From Rhodococcus antarcticus (GTDB taxonomy: Bacteria > Actinomycetota > Actinomycetes > Mycobacteriales > Mycobacteriaceae): a stretch of 64,000 nucleotides of DNA. Of this stretch, positions 26,453 through 34,545 are shown in pieces. The notes beneath the pieces were generated by a model that saw nothing but the letters and a program-made list of their open reading frames with translations, was not told the DNA's origin and ran no database searches. Where the stretch lies: the NCBI RefSeq assembly GCF_026153295.1, contig NZ_CP110615.1, positions 3,224,001-3,288,000 on the forward strand, read 5' to 3'. Position 1 is the first letter of the stretch, and every line of letters begins with the position of its first letter. The translations under genes were made by a program, and so were the position numbers.

Positions 26453-28306
26453 TCACGCACCGGCCGCCGAGACCCTCGCCCGGGGGCCGGGACCGTCGAG
26501 CAGCAGCGCGGAGTTCACCAGCGCCAGGTGGCTGAACGCCTGCGGGAAGTTGCCGAGCAGCCGGCGGGCCACCGGGTCGTACTCCTCGGCGAGCAGCCCC
26601 ACGTCGTTGGCCAGCAGCAGCAGGTTCTCGAACATCGCCCGCCCCTCGTCCGCCCGCCCGGTCAGCACCAGCGCGTCCACGAACCAGAACGAGCAGGCCA
26701 GGAAGGCGCCCTCCTTGCCGGAGAGGCCGTCGCCGCCCTGCGTCTCCCCGGTGGTGTAGCGGTCCACCACGTCCCCGTGCCGCAGGCTGCGGCCAATTGC
26801 GTCGACCGTGGACACCACCCGCTCGTCGTCCCCGGACAGGAAACCCACGCTGGGGATGAGCAGCACCGCCGCATCGAGCTCGGTGCCGCCGTAGTACTGG
26901 GTGAACGCGCCCACCTCGGAGTTCCAGCCCTGGTCGCACACCTCCGCGTGCACGGCGTCGCGGATCTCGCGCCAGCGGTCGACCGGGCCCTCGACCCCGA
27001 ACTCCTCCACCGTGCGCACGGCCCGGTCGAAGGCCACCCACACCATCACCCGGGAGTGGGTGAAGTGCCGGGCCGGGCCGCGCACCTCCCAGATGCCCTG
27101 GTCCTCGCTCTGCCAGATCCCGGCCAGGTGCTCGATCAGCGCGCGCTGCAGGCTCCAGGCCAGCTCGGAGTCGTCCAGGCCCTTCACCCGCGCCAGGTAC
27201 AGCGCCTCCATCACCTCGCCGTAGACGTCGAGCTGCAGCTGGCCGGCGGCCGCGTTGCCGATGCGCACCGGGCTGGAGGCGCCGTAGCCGGGCAACCAGG
27301 TGGCCTCCCACTCCGGGTGCTGCCGCTCGCCCATCACGCCGTAGAGGATCTGCAGGTTGGTGGGCGAGCCGGCGATGGCGCGCAGCAGCCACTCCCGCCA
27401 GGCCGCGGCCTCCTCCAGGTAGCCGTCGCCGGCCAGCGCCGTGAGGGTGAGGGTGGCGTCCCGCAGCCAGCAGTACCGGTAGTCCCAGTTGCGCTCCCCC
27501 CCGAGGACCTCCGGCAGCGAGGTGGTGGGCGCCGCGACGATGCCCCCGCTCGGCGCGTAGGTCAGCGCCTTCAGGGTGAGCAGCGAGCGGTGCACGGCGT
27601 CGCGGTACGGCCCGGAGTACGAGCCGTGGGCCGACCACCCCTCCCAGAAGTCCAGCGTGTCGCGGATCCGGGCCGCCACGTCCACGGCGGGCGGGCGCTC
27701 GTCGACGGAGGAGAACCACTGCATCGACCAGCTCATCCGCTCGCCGGCCCGCAGCGTGAACGTGACGGCGTGCACCTGCTCGGAGTCCACCGGCGCCGGC
27801 AGCACCGAACCGCGCAGCACCACCGCGTCCGGCCCCGCGATGGCTTCGATGCGCTCGTCACCGTCGTCGCCCGGCCCGTGCAGGCCGAGGTGGCGCACCC
27901 AGGGGACCACCGAGCCGTAGTCGTAGCGCACGGTCCAGCGCAGCTCGAGCTCCACCTCGCCGTCGAGCACCTCCACCATGCGCACGAGGTCCACGCAGAC
28001 GTCCCGCGGGGGCATGGCGTCGGTGAGGCGGACCGTCCCCGTCGACGTGGTCATCTCGGTGTCGAGCACCAGGGTCTCGCCACGGTAGGAGCGCGTGCAG
28101 GAGAGGACCTCGGCCGTGGGCGCGATCTGCCAGTGCCCGTGCTGCTCGCCGCCGAGCAGCGCCGCGAAGCACGCCCCGGAGTCGAAGCGCGGCAGGCACA
28201 ACCAGTCGACGGACCCGCGGCGGCTGACCAGCGCGACGGTGTGCAGGTCCCCCACCAGGGCGTAGTCCTCGATCAACGACTGCTCCTGCTGCTCCCGCAC
28301 GGTCAC
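26453..28306 (-). CDS. Glycoside hydrolase family 15 (trehalase/glucoamylase-like)
   Basis: A 617-aa GH15 protein. The N-terminal SLIEDYALVGDLHTVALVSRRGSVDWLCLPRFDS is the standard opening of this subfamily, which includes mycobacterial trehalases. An (alpha/alpha)6 domain follows with GGERNWDYRYCWLRDA, the likely general-acid region EFYG-like Glu pairs, and VWVAFDRAVRT. It should hydrolyse an alpha-glucoside such as trehalose in the cytoplasm. The GTG at 28306 is preceded by GGGAG at 6 nt. It diverges from the septum-formation-like gene with 71 bp between them. Confidence 0.88.
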   Translation of the reverse strand: MTVREQQEQSLIEDYALVGDLHTVALVSRRGSVDWLCLPRFDSGACFAALLGGEQHGHWQIAPTAEVLSCTRSYRGETLVLDTEMTTSTGTVRLTDAMPPRDVCVDLVRMVEVLDGEVELELRWTVRYDYGSVVPWVRHLGLHGPGDDGDERIEAIAGPDAVVLRGSVLPAPVDSEQVHAVTFTLRAGERMSWSMQWFSSVDERPPAVDVAARIRDTLDFWEGWSAHGSYSGPYRDAVHRSLLTLKALTYAPSGGIVAAPTTSLPEVLGGERNWDYRYCWLRDATLTLTALAGDGYLEEAAAWREWLLRAIAGSPTNLQILYGVMGERQHPEWEATWLPGYGASSPVRIGNAAAGQLQLDVYGEVMEALYLARVKGLDDSELAWSLQRALIEHLAGIWQSEDQGIWEVRGPARHFTHSRVMVWVAFDRAVRTVEEFGVEGPVDRWREIRDAVHAEVCDQGWNSEVGAFTQYYGGTELDAAVLLIPSVGFLSGDDERVVSTVDAIGRSLRHGDVVDRYTTGETQGGDGLSGKEGAFLACSFWFVDALVLTGRADEGRAMFENLLLLANDVGLLAEEYDPVARRLLGNFPQAFSHLALVNSALLLDGPGPRARVSAAGA

Positions 28307-28377
28307 GCACCTCTCCCACTGCCCGCCCTGACCGGCCGGGAGCGCCGAGGCTACCGGGGCGGGCATCATGGGTTCCG

Positions 28378-29472
28378 ATGTCCACGTCCAGGCGCTCCCC
28401 CGCGCCGAGCGCACCGCGGTCCTCCGCGCAGACCACGCGCTCGGTGCTGGTGATGCTCGCGGTGGGAGCGTTGCTGGCTGCCGGCGCCGCGGTGCTCTCC
28501 GGCGCCACGGCACCGGTCGCGGCAGCCGGCCCCGCTCTCGCGGCCGAGCAGGGGATCGCGCGCGACGGCACGCCGGCGGAGAAGGCGTTCGCGGGGGCTC
28601 GGGCGGGGAGCTGCCTGACCTGGACCGCCGCCGACGCCAGCGACATCACGGCCACGAGCTGCGCCGATCCGCACCTGTTCGAGGTGGCCGCCGACGTCGA
28701 CCTCAGCGTCTACCCGGGGGCCGAGTTCGGGCCGGACGCGCCTCTGCCCGGAGCGTTGCGGCTGGCGGCGCTGCGCGCGGAGATCTGCACTCCCGCGGTG
28801 CAGACGTACCTCGACCAGAAGTTCGACCCCTACGGCGCGTTCACCGTAGGACTGATCAACCCGGGCCAGGCCGCCTGGCGAGCCGGGGAGCGCACCTTGG
28901 CCTGCGGGCTGCAGAACGTGGGTCGCTCCACCACGCCGTTCCCCGTCACGGGCAGGGTCGCCGACACCGACCAGTCCGACGTCACGCAGGTGGGCACCTG
29001 CCTGGGCATCGACGCGACGCTGCCGACCGACCCGGTGGACTGCGCTCGACCGCACGCCTCGGAGACCATCGCCGTGGTCGACCTCGCCGCCCAGTTCCCC
29101 GGTGGCTTCCCCAGCACCGCCGACCAGGACGCCTACCTCACCACGACGTGCGCGGTGGCCTCGGACGCCTTCACCGGTGCTGCCGACGGAGCCGCGGCCA
29201 AGGGGCTCGCCGTGTTCTGGGACAACGTCCGCTACGAGAGCTGGACGGCCGGCAGCACGCGGGTGAACTGCTCGGTGGGCCAGGAGCTGGCCGCGGGCGG
29301 GTTCGCCCCCGTGACCGGTGACTCGCGGGGCAAGGTGGTGGTGGGCCAGCAGGCCGCGCCGCCGGCCACCGCCCCGGCCCCCGGCCCGGCGAGCACCCCA
29401 GCACTCCCCGCCGCGCCGACGGCGGCACCGCTGGACGGCGGCCGCACCCCGGTCGCACCCGGCGGGGGCTGA
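28378..29472 (+). CDS. Septum-formation-like exported/membrane-anchored protein (Rv3835-like)
   Basis: A 364-aa protein with one N-terminal hydrophobic segment (about 23-53) acting as signal anchor, followed by two related Cys-containing domains (about 70-180 and 200-300) of the septum-formation (PF13845-like) type: each has GxCLxW or GTCLGI, CxxPH and a C-terminal CG/CS pair. The tail is Ala/Pro-rich. The position next to the HExxH gene and before phosphoglycerate mutase and pheA matches Rv3835. Its molecular role is unknown. It ends 5 bp before the next gene, so the two are probably cotranscribed. Confidence 0.78.
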   Translation: MSTSRRSPAPSAPRSSAQTTRSVLVMLAVGALLAAGAAVLSGATAPVAAAGPALAAEQGIARDGTPAEKAFAGARAGSCLTWTAADASDITATSCADPHLFEVAADVDLSVYPGAEFGPDAPLPGALRLAALRAEICTPAVQTYLDQKFDPYGAFTVGLINPGQAAWRAGERTLACGLQNVGRSTTPFPVTGRVADTDQSDVTQVGTCLGIDATLPTDPVDCARPHASETIAVVDLAAQFPGGFPSTADQDAYLTTTCAVASDAFTGAADGAAAKGLAVFWDNVRYESWTAGSTRVNCSVGQELAAGGFAPVTGDSRGKVVVGQQAAPPATAPAPGPASTPALPAAPTAAPLDGGRTPVAPGGG

Positions 29473-29477
29473 GCGCC

Positions 29478-29828
29478 GTGCCGGTGGTCATGGACGAGCA
29501 GCGCTTCGACGAGCTCGTCTCCGACGCCCTGGACCTCGTGCCGGCCCGGCTGGCCGCGGCCATGGACAACGTGGTGGTGCTGGTCGCCGAGCGGCACCCC
29601 GAGGAACCGGACCTGCTCGGGCTGTACGAGGGGATCGCGCTGACCGACCGCGACTCCACCTACGGCGGGGTGCTGCCCGACACGATCACGGTGTTCCGGG
29701 GGGCCCTGCTCGACCACTGCGGCGACGAGGCCGAGGTGGTGCGCGAGGTGGCGATCACCGTGGTGCACGAGATCGCCCACCACTTCGGGATCGCCGAGGA
29801 GCGGCTGCACGAGCTCGGCTGGGGCTGA
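29478..29828 (+). CDS. Small zincin-like metallopeptidase (Rv3836-like)
   Basis: A 116-aa protein of the possible zinc metallopeptidase family seen across actinobacteria. VVHEIAHHFGI places the HExxH motif at residues 97-101 with the HxxG extension. The upstream HPEEPDLLGLYEGIALTDRDS block is highly typical. Length is about family size. A GTG at 29478 or the in-frame ATG at 29490 could start translation. It follows the septum-like gene by 5 bp. Proteolytic activity is predicted from the motif only. Confidence 0.85.
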   Translation: MPVVMDEQRFDELVSDALDLVPARLAAAMDNVVVLVAERHPEEPDLLGLYEGIALTDRDSTYGGVLPDTITVFRGALLDHCGDEAEVVREVAITVVHEIAHHFGIAEERLHELGWG

Positions 29829-29903
29829 GCGGGCCGGGGGGCGAGCAGTGCCCGGGTCACCTCGCAGCCGCTCGGTCCGCGAGCAGGTCCGCCCGCACGC
29901 TCC

Positions 29904-30280
29904 TCAGGCCCCGTCGTCGACGCCGGAGCCCACGGGGGCGGTGAACGGCGGCAGGTGCGGGCCCCACGCGACGCAGCGCCAGCCGTCGGCCCCCACCGGT
30001 TCGAGCACCACGGTCTCGGTGTTCTCCAGCCGGGTGGACGCCGCGAACCGCCCGTCCACCCCGCCGAGCACCGCGCCCACCAGCCGGATCGCCGCCCCGT
30101 GGCTCACCACCACCACCGTGCCGTCGAGCAGGAGCCGTGCCCGCGCTCGGTCAGCGGCGCGCCCGGGGGCCGCGAGTCCAGCCTCTGCGCCACGTTCGAG
30201 GCGGTCTCGCCGTGCCGGGCGAGGACGAGCCGCCCGCTCATCCCCGCCCCCGGCGTCATCCCCGCCCCCGGCGGCGTCAT
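29904..30280 (-). pseudogene. Histidine-phosphatase/phosphoglycerate mutase-like gene with internal deletion
   Basis: The first part encodes the catalytic N-terminus (RLVLARHGETASNVAQRLDS, the RHG motif, then PPGAPLTERG). The last part, in another frame, encodes VVVVSHGAAIRLVGAVLGG and the C-terminus. About 110-120 codons normally found between these blocks are missing, and the frame shifts at the join near 30135-30150. The protein would lack most of its core and is unlikely to be active. The first ATG (30280) overlaps the pheA stop as ATGA. The place next to pheA matches Rv3837c-Rv3838c. Either a genuine deletion or an assembly collapse fits. Confidence 0.7.
30239..30280 (-). repeat. Three tandem start sites from an 18-21 bp repeat
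   Basis: A GGGGGCGGGGATGACGCC-like unit gives three in-frame ATGs (30280, 30259, 30241), each after a G-rich run that could act as a ribosome site, at the pheA/phosphatase junction. Repeat slippage probably created it. Confidence 0.55.
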
Positions 30281-31173
30281 CCCCGCCCCCCGCCGAGCCC
30301 GGCCACCCAGCCGCGGGAGCCCGCGGGATCGGGTGGCACGGTGCCGGCGTCCGGGCTCGCCGCGGGCCAGGACCCGAGGAAGCGCACGTCCTCGCACCGC
30401 CGGTGCAGCGCGGCCAGGGCCTCGGCGACGAGGGGGTCGGACACGTGCCCGGTGCAGTCGAGGAAGAAGCGGTAGGTGCCCAGGCCGGTCCGGGTGGGCC
30501 GGCTCTCGATGCGGGTGAGGTCGATGCCCCGCAGGGCGAGCTCCGCCATCGCCGTGACGAGGGCCCCCGGGGTGTTGGCCAGCTGCAGCACCACCGACGT
30601 CCGGTCGTGCCCGGTCGGTTCCGGGGGGGCGCACGGGGTCGTGAGCAGCACGAACCGCGTCTCGGCGTCTCGGACGTCGGCCACGTCCACCGCCAGGGCG
30701 ACCAGGCCCAGCCGCTCGCCGACCAGCGCGGTGGACACGGCCGCGTCGGCCCGCCCGGCCGCCACGTCCTCAGCAGCCGCCGCGGTCGACGACGTCAGGG
30801 TGAGCACCGCCCCTCCCAGCTCGGCGGCGAGCCACTGCTGCACCTGCGCGGCGGCGTGCGGATGGGTGTGGACCGTCCGCACGGCCGTGGTCCCGGGGCG
30901 GACGAGCACCGAGAACCGCACCGGCAGGACGGCCTCGGCGACGATCTGCAGCCGGGTCCCGGTGGCCAGGGCGTCGATCGTGGTGGGTACCGGCCCCTCC
31001 ACCGAGCTCTCGATGGGAACGCACGCGGCGTCGACCCGCCCCTGGCGCACCAGCTCCATCGCCGCGGGCGGGGTGGCGGCGGGCACCAGCTCCACCGCGT
31101 CCGGGTCCACCAGCGTGCGGACCGCGGCCTCGGTGAACGTCCCGGCCGGGCCCAGGTAGGCGATGCGCTGCAC
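30277..31173 (-). CDS. pheA: Prephenate dehydratase
   Basis: A 298-aa monofunctional prephenate dehydratase converting prephenate to phenylpyruvate in phenylalanine synthesis. The catalytic domain starts with RIAYLGPAGTFTEAAV and contains the VPIESSVEGPV and the AETRFVLL (TRF) motif. A C-terminal ACT domain (TSVVLQLANTPGALV ... LTRIESRPTR) binds phenylalanine for feedback control; GALV and ESRP are the usual effector-binding signatures. Length is near normal. The GTG at 31173 follows a TAAGGT box by 8 nt. The downstream phosphatase gene overlaps as ATGA. Confidence 0.96.
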   Translation of the reverse strand: MQRIAYLGPAGTFTEAAVRTLVDPDAVELVPAATPPAAMELVRQGRVDAACVPIESSVEGPVPTTIDALATGTRLQIVAEAVLPVRFSVLVRPGTTAVRTVHTHPHAAAQVQQWLAAELGGAVLTLTSSTAAAAEDVAAGRADAAVSTALVGERLGLVALAVDVADVRDAETRFVLLTTPCAPPEPTGHDRTSVVLQLANTPGALVTAMAELALRGIDLTRIESRPTRTGLGTYRFFLDCTGHVSDPLVAEALAALHRRCEDVRFLGSWPAASPDAGTVPPDPAGSRGWVAGLGGGRG

Positions 31174-31181
31174 GACTGCCG

Positions 31182-31187
31182 ACCTTA
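31182..31187 (-). promoter_or_regulatory. -10 box for leaderless pheA
   Basis: TAAGGT on the minus strand ends 8 nt before the GTG at 31173. Confidence 0.45.
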
Positions 31188-31320
31188 CGGCGGTGCCGGG
31201 TAGGCTGCCCCGGCCGGCGGGGACCGGCCCCCGCCGGGGCGAGGGTCGCGGCGGCGAGGCGGTCGACGCGCCGGCCCGCGGTCGTGGCGGACCCGTCGCC
31301 CCACCCGAGGAGCCCTCTCC

Positions 31321-31923
31321 GTGATCACCCTCTCCGTCCTGCTCACGACGTTCGTCGTGGTCTTCCCGGTCGAGCTGCCCGACAAGACGCTCGTGGCCAC
31401 GCTCGTGCTCACCACCCGCTACCGCCGCCCCCGGGCCGTGCTGGCGGGGGTGGTGCTCGCCTTCGCTGTGCAGGTGGTCATCGCGGTGGCCTTCGGCAGC
31501 GCGCTGGGCCTGCTGCCCGCCCGGGTGGTCGCCGGTGTCGTCGCCCTGCTGTTCGCCGTCGGGGCGTTCCTGCTGCTGCGCGAGGGCTTCGGCGCGGCCG
31601 ACGACGACGAGGCCGAGCAGGCCGCCGCCGGGAGGGAGCAGCTGCCCTGGTGGCGGATCTCGCTGACCAGCTTCGGCGTGCTGTTCGCCGCGGAGTGGGG
31701 CGACGCGTCCCAGCTCGCCGTGGCGGCGCTCGCGGCGAGCTACCGCAACCCGCTCTCGGTGGGGCTCGGGGCGTGGTTCGCGCTGGCGCTGGTCGCGACG
31801 ATCGCCGTCGTCGTCGGGACCAGGGTCGCCGGCCGGCTGCCCGTGCAGCTCATCCAGCGGGTCGCCGGGGCGGTGTTCGCGGTGTTCGCCGTGGTCGCGC
31901 TGGTCGAGCTCGTCCGCCGGTGA
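31321..31923 (+). CDS. TMEM165/GDT1-family (UPF0016) cation exporter
   Basis: A 200-aa membrane protein with six predicted helices in two homologous halves. Each half has the family acidic motif: E18-LPDKT in helix 1 and E124-WGDAS in helix 4 (consensus ExGDK/RT/S). A charged Asp/Glu-rich loop separates the halves. Bacterial members such as MneA export Mn2+; Ca2+/H+ exchange is known in eukaryotic ones. The GTG at 31321 follows GAGGAG by 9 nt. The 147-bp leader is very GC-rich with a strong hairpin near 31213-31237. Confidence 0.87.
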   Translation: MITLSVLLTTFVVVFPVELPDKTLVATLVLTTRYRRPRAVLAGVVLAFAVQVVIAVAFGSALGLLPARVVAGVVALLFAVGAFLLLREGFGAADDDEAEQAAAGREQLPWWRISLTSFGVLFAAEWGDASQLAVAALAASYRNPLSVGLGAWFALALVATIAVVVGTRVAGRLPVQLIQRVAGAVFAVFAVVALVELVRR

Positions 31924-31948
31924 GCCGCCCCGCTGCGCCACGTGCGCA

Positions 31949-31964
31949 CGTGACTATGGTCACG
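31949..31964. promoter_or_regulatory. Candidate CRP/GlxR-family operator upstream of the alcohol dehydrogenase
   Basis: GTGA-CTATGG-TCAC (31950-31963), with matching C and G outside, fits the GTGA-N6-TCAC core of CRP/GlxR sites. TATGGT inside it (31955-31960) may be the -10 box, so binding would probably repress. It lies 50 bp before the start codon. Confidence 0.45.
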
Positions 31965-32013
31965 GGCACTGGGGCGACGTGCTCCGGCCGCGCGAGCAGA
32001 GGAGTGGACGACG

Positions 32014-33138
32014 ATGAAGACCAAAGGCGCGATCCTGTGGGGCACCAACCAGCCGTGGTCGGTCGAGGAGATCGAGGTCGGCGACCCCCAGGCCGGTGAG
32101 GTGATGGTCCAGCTGGCCGCCTCCGGGCTGTGCCACTCCGACGAGCACCTCGTCACCGGCGGCACGCCGATCGAGATGCCTGTGCTCGGCGGGCACGAGG
32201 GCTCCGGCGTGGTCATCAAGGTGGGTGCCGGCGTCACCGGCCTGAAGGAGGGCGACCACGTCGTCACCGCCTTCATCCCCGCGTGCGGGCAGTGTCCGCC
32301 GTGCTCCAACGGCCACCAGAACCTGTGCGACCTCGGTGCGGCGCTGCTGAGCGGCAAGGCCATCTCCGACGGCACCAACCGCGTCACGGCCAAGGGCCAG
32401 GGCGTCCAGACGATGTGCCTGCTGGGCACGTTCTCCCCGTACATCACCGTGCACCAGGCGTCCGTGGTGAAGATCGAGCCGGACATCCCGCTCGAGGTCG
32501 CCGCGCTGGTCGGCTGCGGCGTCACCACCGGCTGGGGCTCGGCCACCAAGGTCGCCGACGTCCGTCCCGGCGAGAACGTAGTGATCATGGGCGCCGGCGG
32601 TGTCGGCATGAACGCCGTGCAGGGTGCGGCCGCGGCCGGGGCCAAGCGGGTCATGGTCATCGACCCGGTGGAGGCCAAGCGCGAGTGGGCCATGGAGTTC
32701 GGTGCCACCCACACCTACGCCAGCGCCGAGGAGGCCTTGGTCGGCGTCAACGAGCTCACCTGGGGCCGGATGGCGGAGAAGGTCATCATCACCGTCGGCG
32801 ACATCCAGGGCGAGAACGTCCAGGAGGCCCTCAGCCTCACCGGCAAGGGCGGTCGCACCGTCGTCACCGGCATGGGGCAGGCCGCGAACATGGACGTCAA
32901 GCTCAGCCTGTTCGAGCTCACCCTGCTGCAGAAGGACCTGCAGGGCGCCATCTTCGGCGGCTCCAACCCCCGCGCAGAGATCCCCGCGCTGCTCTCGCTG
33001 TACCAGGAGGGCCAGCTCAAGCTGGACGGGCTCGTGACCAAGACCTACAAGCTCGAGGACATCAACGACGGCTACCAGGACATGCGCGACGGAAAGAACA
33101 TCCGCGGCATGGTGCTCTACAGCGACGCCGACCGCTGA
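32014..33138 (+). CDS. NDMA-dependent zinc alcohol dehydrogenase
   Basis: A 374-aa class III zinc-type alcohol dehydrogenase. Catalytic zinc ligands are visible in LAASGLCHSDEHLVTGG (Cys, with the following Asp/His) and GGHEGSGVV. The structural zinc loop has four cysteines in PACGQCPPCSNGHQNLCD. The NAD fold reads IMGAGGVGMNAVQGA. The sequence matches the Rxyl_3153/NDMA-dependent branch, whose members hold NAD(H) tightly and, in mycothiol-containing actinobacteria, act with dedicated redox partners. A GAGGAG lies 10 nt before the ATG. The natural substrate is unknown. Confidence 0.9.
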   Translation: MKTKGAILWGTNQPWSVEEIEVGDPQAGEVMVQLAASGLCHSDEHLVTGGTPIEMPVLGGHEGSGVVIKVGAGVTGLKEGDHVVTAFIPACGQCPPCSNGHQNLCDLGAALLSGKAISDGTNRVTAKGQGVQTMCLLGTFSPYITVHQASVVKIEPDIPLEVAALVGCGVTTGWGSATKVADVRPGENVVIMGAGGVGMNAVQGAAAAGAKRVMVIDPVEAKREWAMEFGATHTYASAEEALVGVNELTWGRMAEKVIITVGDIQGENVQEALSLTGKGGRTVVTGMGQAANMDVKLSLFELTLLQKDLQGAIFGGSNPRAEIPALLSLYQEGQLKLDGLVTKTYKLEDINDGYQDMRDGKNIRGMVLYSDADR

Positions 33139-33156
33139 CCGCTCCCGCCTGACCCT

Positions 33157-33220
33157 CGCCAAGTGCGGGCTCTTCGTCGTCATCCCTCCTCGGATGACCG
33201 CCAGAAGCCCGCACTTGGCG
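33157..33220. terminator. Long inverted repeat between convergent genes
   Basis: The 29-nt arms 33157-33185 and 33192-33220 are near-complementary (CGCCAAGTGCGGGCT ... AGCCCGCACTTGGCG at the ends is perfect) with a 6-nt loop. It fills the gap between the dehydrogenase gene and the minus-strand hypothetical gene, so it can stop transcription from both sides. It may also be a dispersed palindromic element. Confidence 0.7.
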
Positions 33221-33228
33221 GTTCGGGA

Positions 33229-33621
33229 TCACGTCAGCCCCAGCTCCGCCAGCTCGGCCGCGACCCGCGCGACGTCCGGCACCACCACGTGCACCAGCAC
33301 CTCGCGCAGCGCCTCCGCCGCGGGGTCGGGGACGAGTGCCACCCAGGCCGGGTCCGGCACGGACCACGCCGCGCGCACGTCGTCCCCGCGCAGCGCCGCG
33401 ACGGTGGCCGCCAGGACCCGCAGCACCCCCGTGCCGTCGTCGGCGCAGGCCGCGAAGCCCCGCCCGGAGTGCACCAGGAACGCCAGCGCGTCCGCGGCCT
33501 CCGACGGCCCCACGTCGGCCGACAGCTCCACGGGCAGCTCGCCCGCCTCGACGAGCAGGCCGGCGAGCAGCGGGCGGTGCCCCTCGGGCTTCGGCATCCC
33601 CAGCGTCAGGAAGGTGGCCAC
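33229..33621 (-). CDS. Uncharacterised protein
   Basis: A 130-aa protein I do not recognise. The sequence is globular and Ala/Val-rich with no membrane segment, signal or cofactor motif. Coding is supported by strong third-position G/C and by a -10 box 7 nt before the GTG at 33621. The middle section (DALAFLVHSGRGFAACADDGTGVLR) looks like a compact alpha/beta fold. It diverges from the CPBP gene with 49 bp between starts, holding both -10 boxes. Confidence 0.7.
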   Translation of the reverse strand: MATFLTLGMPKPEGHRPLLAGLLVEAGELPVELSADVGPSEAADALAFLVHSGRGFAACADDGTGVLRVLAATVAALRGDDVRAAWSVPDPAWVALVPDPAAEALREVLVHVVVPDVARVAAELAELGLT

Positions 33622-33628
33622 GACCCTG

Positions 33629-33634
33629 ACGCTA
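33629..33634 (-). promoter_or_regulatory. -10 box for leaderless hypothetical gene
   Basis: TAGCGT on the minus strand ends 7 nt before the GTG at 33621. Confidence 0.42.
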
Positions 33635-33659
33635 GCTCGTGGGCCGGAAGCCCCCGCGC

Positions 33660-33665
33660 TACCGT
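33660..33665 (+). promoter_or_regulatory. -10 box for leaderless CPBP gene
   Basis: TACCGT ends 5 nt before the GTG at 33671. Confidence 0.4.
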
Positions 33666-33670
33666 CGATC

Positions 33671-34468
33671 GTGCTCGCCGCCTGGCTCCAACCACCCCGC
33701 TCGGACGTGGCCGTGGTCACCGACCCCCGGGAGCGGCGCGGGCTCTGGATCGAGGTGACCCTCGTCCTGCTCGTCACGCTGGGCATGTCCGGGCTGCGCA
33801 GCCTCGTCTCGCTGCTGGACTCCCTGGCCTCCACCGTCCCGCTCGCGCAGCAGACGGTCGCGATCAACGTGCCGCAGGCCCGGGCGGGCTACCTCGACCT
33901 CGTGGGCCAGCTGCTCTCCGTCACCCGGCTCGTGGCCTGGGGCGCGCTCGGCATCTTCCTGCTGTGGCGGAGCCGGTTCACCCTGGCCTCGCTGGGCCTC
34001 GACCGCACCCGGCCGGGTCGCGACGGCGCGTGGGGCGCCGGGCTCGCCGCGCTCGTCGGGATCCCCGGGCTCGGGCTCTACCTGGTGGCCCGGGCGCTCG
34101 ACCTCAACCTGAACGTCGCCCCGAGCACGCTGAACAGCGCCTGGTGGACGGTCCCGGTCCTCGTGCTGTCGGCCGCGGCGAACGCGTGGGCGGAGGAGGC
34201 GCTCATCGTCGCCTACCTGCTCACCCGGCTGCGGCAGCTCGGGGCCGGGGGGAACGGCTCGCTGCTCGCCTCGGCGGTGCTGCGCGGCAGCTACCACCTC
34301 TACCAGGGCTTCGGCGGGTTCGTGGGCAACGTGGTGCTGGGGCTGGTGTTCGGCCGCCTCTGGCAGCGCACCGGGCGGCTGTGGCCGCTGGTGGTGGGTC
34401 ACACCATCATCGACGTGGTGGCCTTCGTGGGGTACGCGCTGCTCGCACCCCACGTCAGCTGGCTGTAG
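33671..34468 (+). CDS. CPBP-family intramembrane metalloprotease
   Basis: A 265-aa membrane protein with about seven helices, of the CAAX protease/Abi (CPBP) family. Motif 1 is EEALIVAYLLTRLRQLG (EExxxxR-like). Motif 2 is RGSYHLYQGFGGFVGNVVLG, with the conserved His after an aromatic stretch. Motif 3 is VVGHTIID. Members are glutamic-type intramembrane proteases; the substrate is unknown. The GTG at 33671 is fixed by a -10 box 5 nt upstream. It is probably a single gene. Confidence 0.85.
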   Translation: MLAAWLQPPRSDVAVVTDPRERRGLWIEVTLVLLVTLGMSGLRSLVSLLDSLASTVPLAQQTVAINVPQARAGYLDLVGQLLSVTRLVAWGALGIFLLWRSRFTLASLGLDRTRPGRDGAWGAGLAALVGIPGLGLYLVARALDLNLNVAPSTLNSAWWTVPVLVLSAAANAWAEEALIVAYLLTRLRQLGAGGNGSLLASAVLRGSYHLYQGFGGFVGNVVLGLVFGRLWQRTGRLWPLVVGHTIIDVVAFVGYALLAPHVSWL

Positions 34469-34533
34469 CCGGGCCGGCCGAACGCGGGGAGGACCTCGCG
34501 CCCCGGGTCCGGAAGTCACGCACGGGCACGCGC

Positions 34534-34539
34534 TAGCGT
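34534..34539 (+). promoter_or_regulatory. -10 box for leaderless arcA
   Basis: TAGCGT ends 6 nt before the ATG at 34546. Confidence 0.5.
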
Positions 34540-34545
34540 GCACCC

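Noticed and set aside
31199..31320. yybP-ykoY manganese riboswitch before the TMEM165/GDT1 gene
   Set aside because: The context fits, but I could not find the conserved loop sequences; only a GC-rich hairpin near 31213-31237 is visible. A covariance search (Rfam) would decide.
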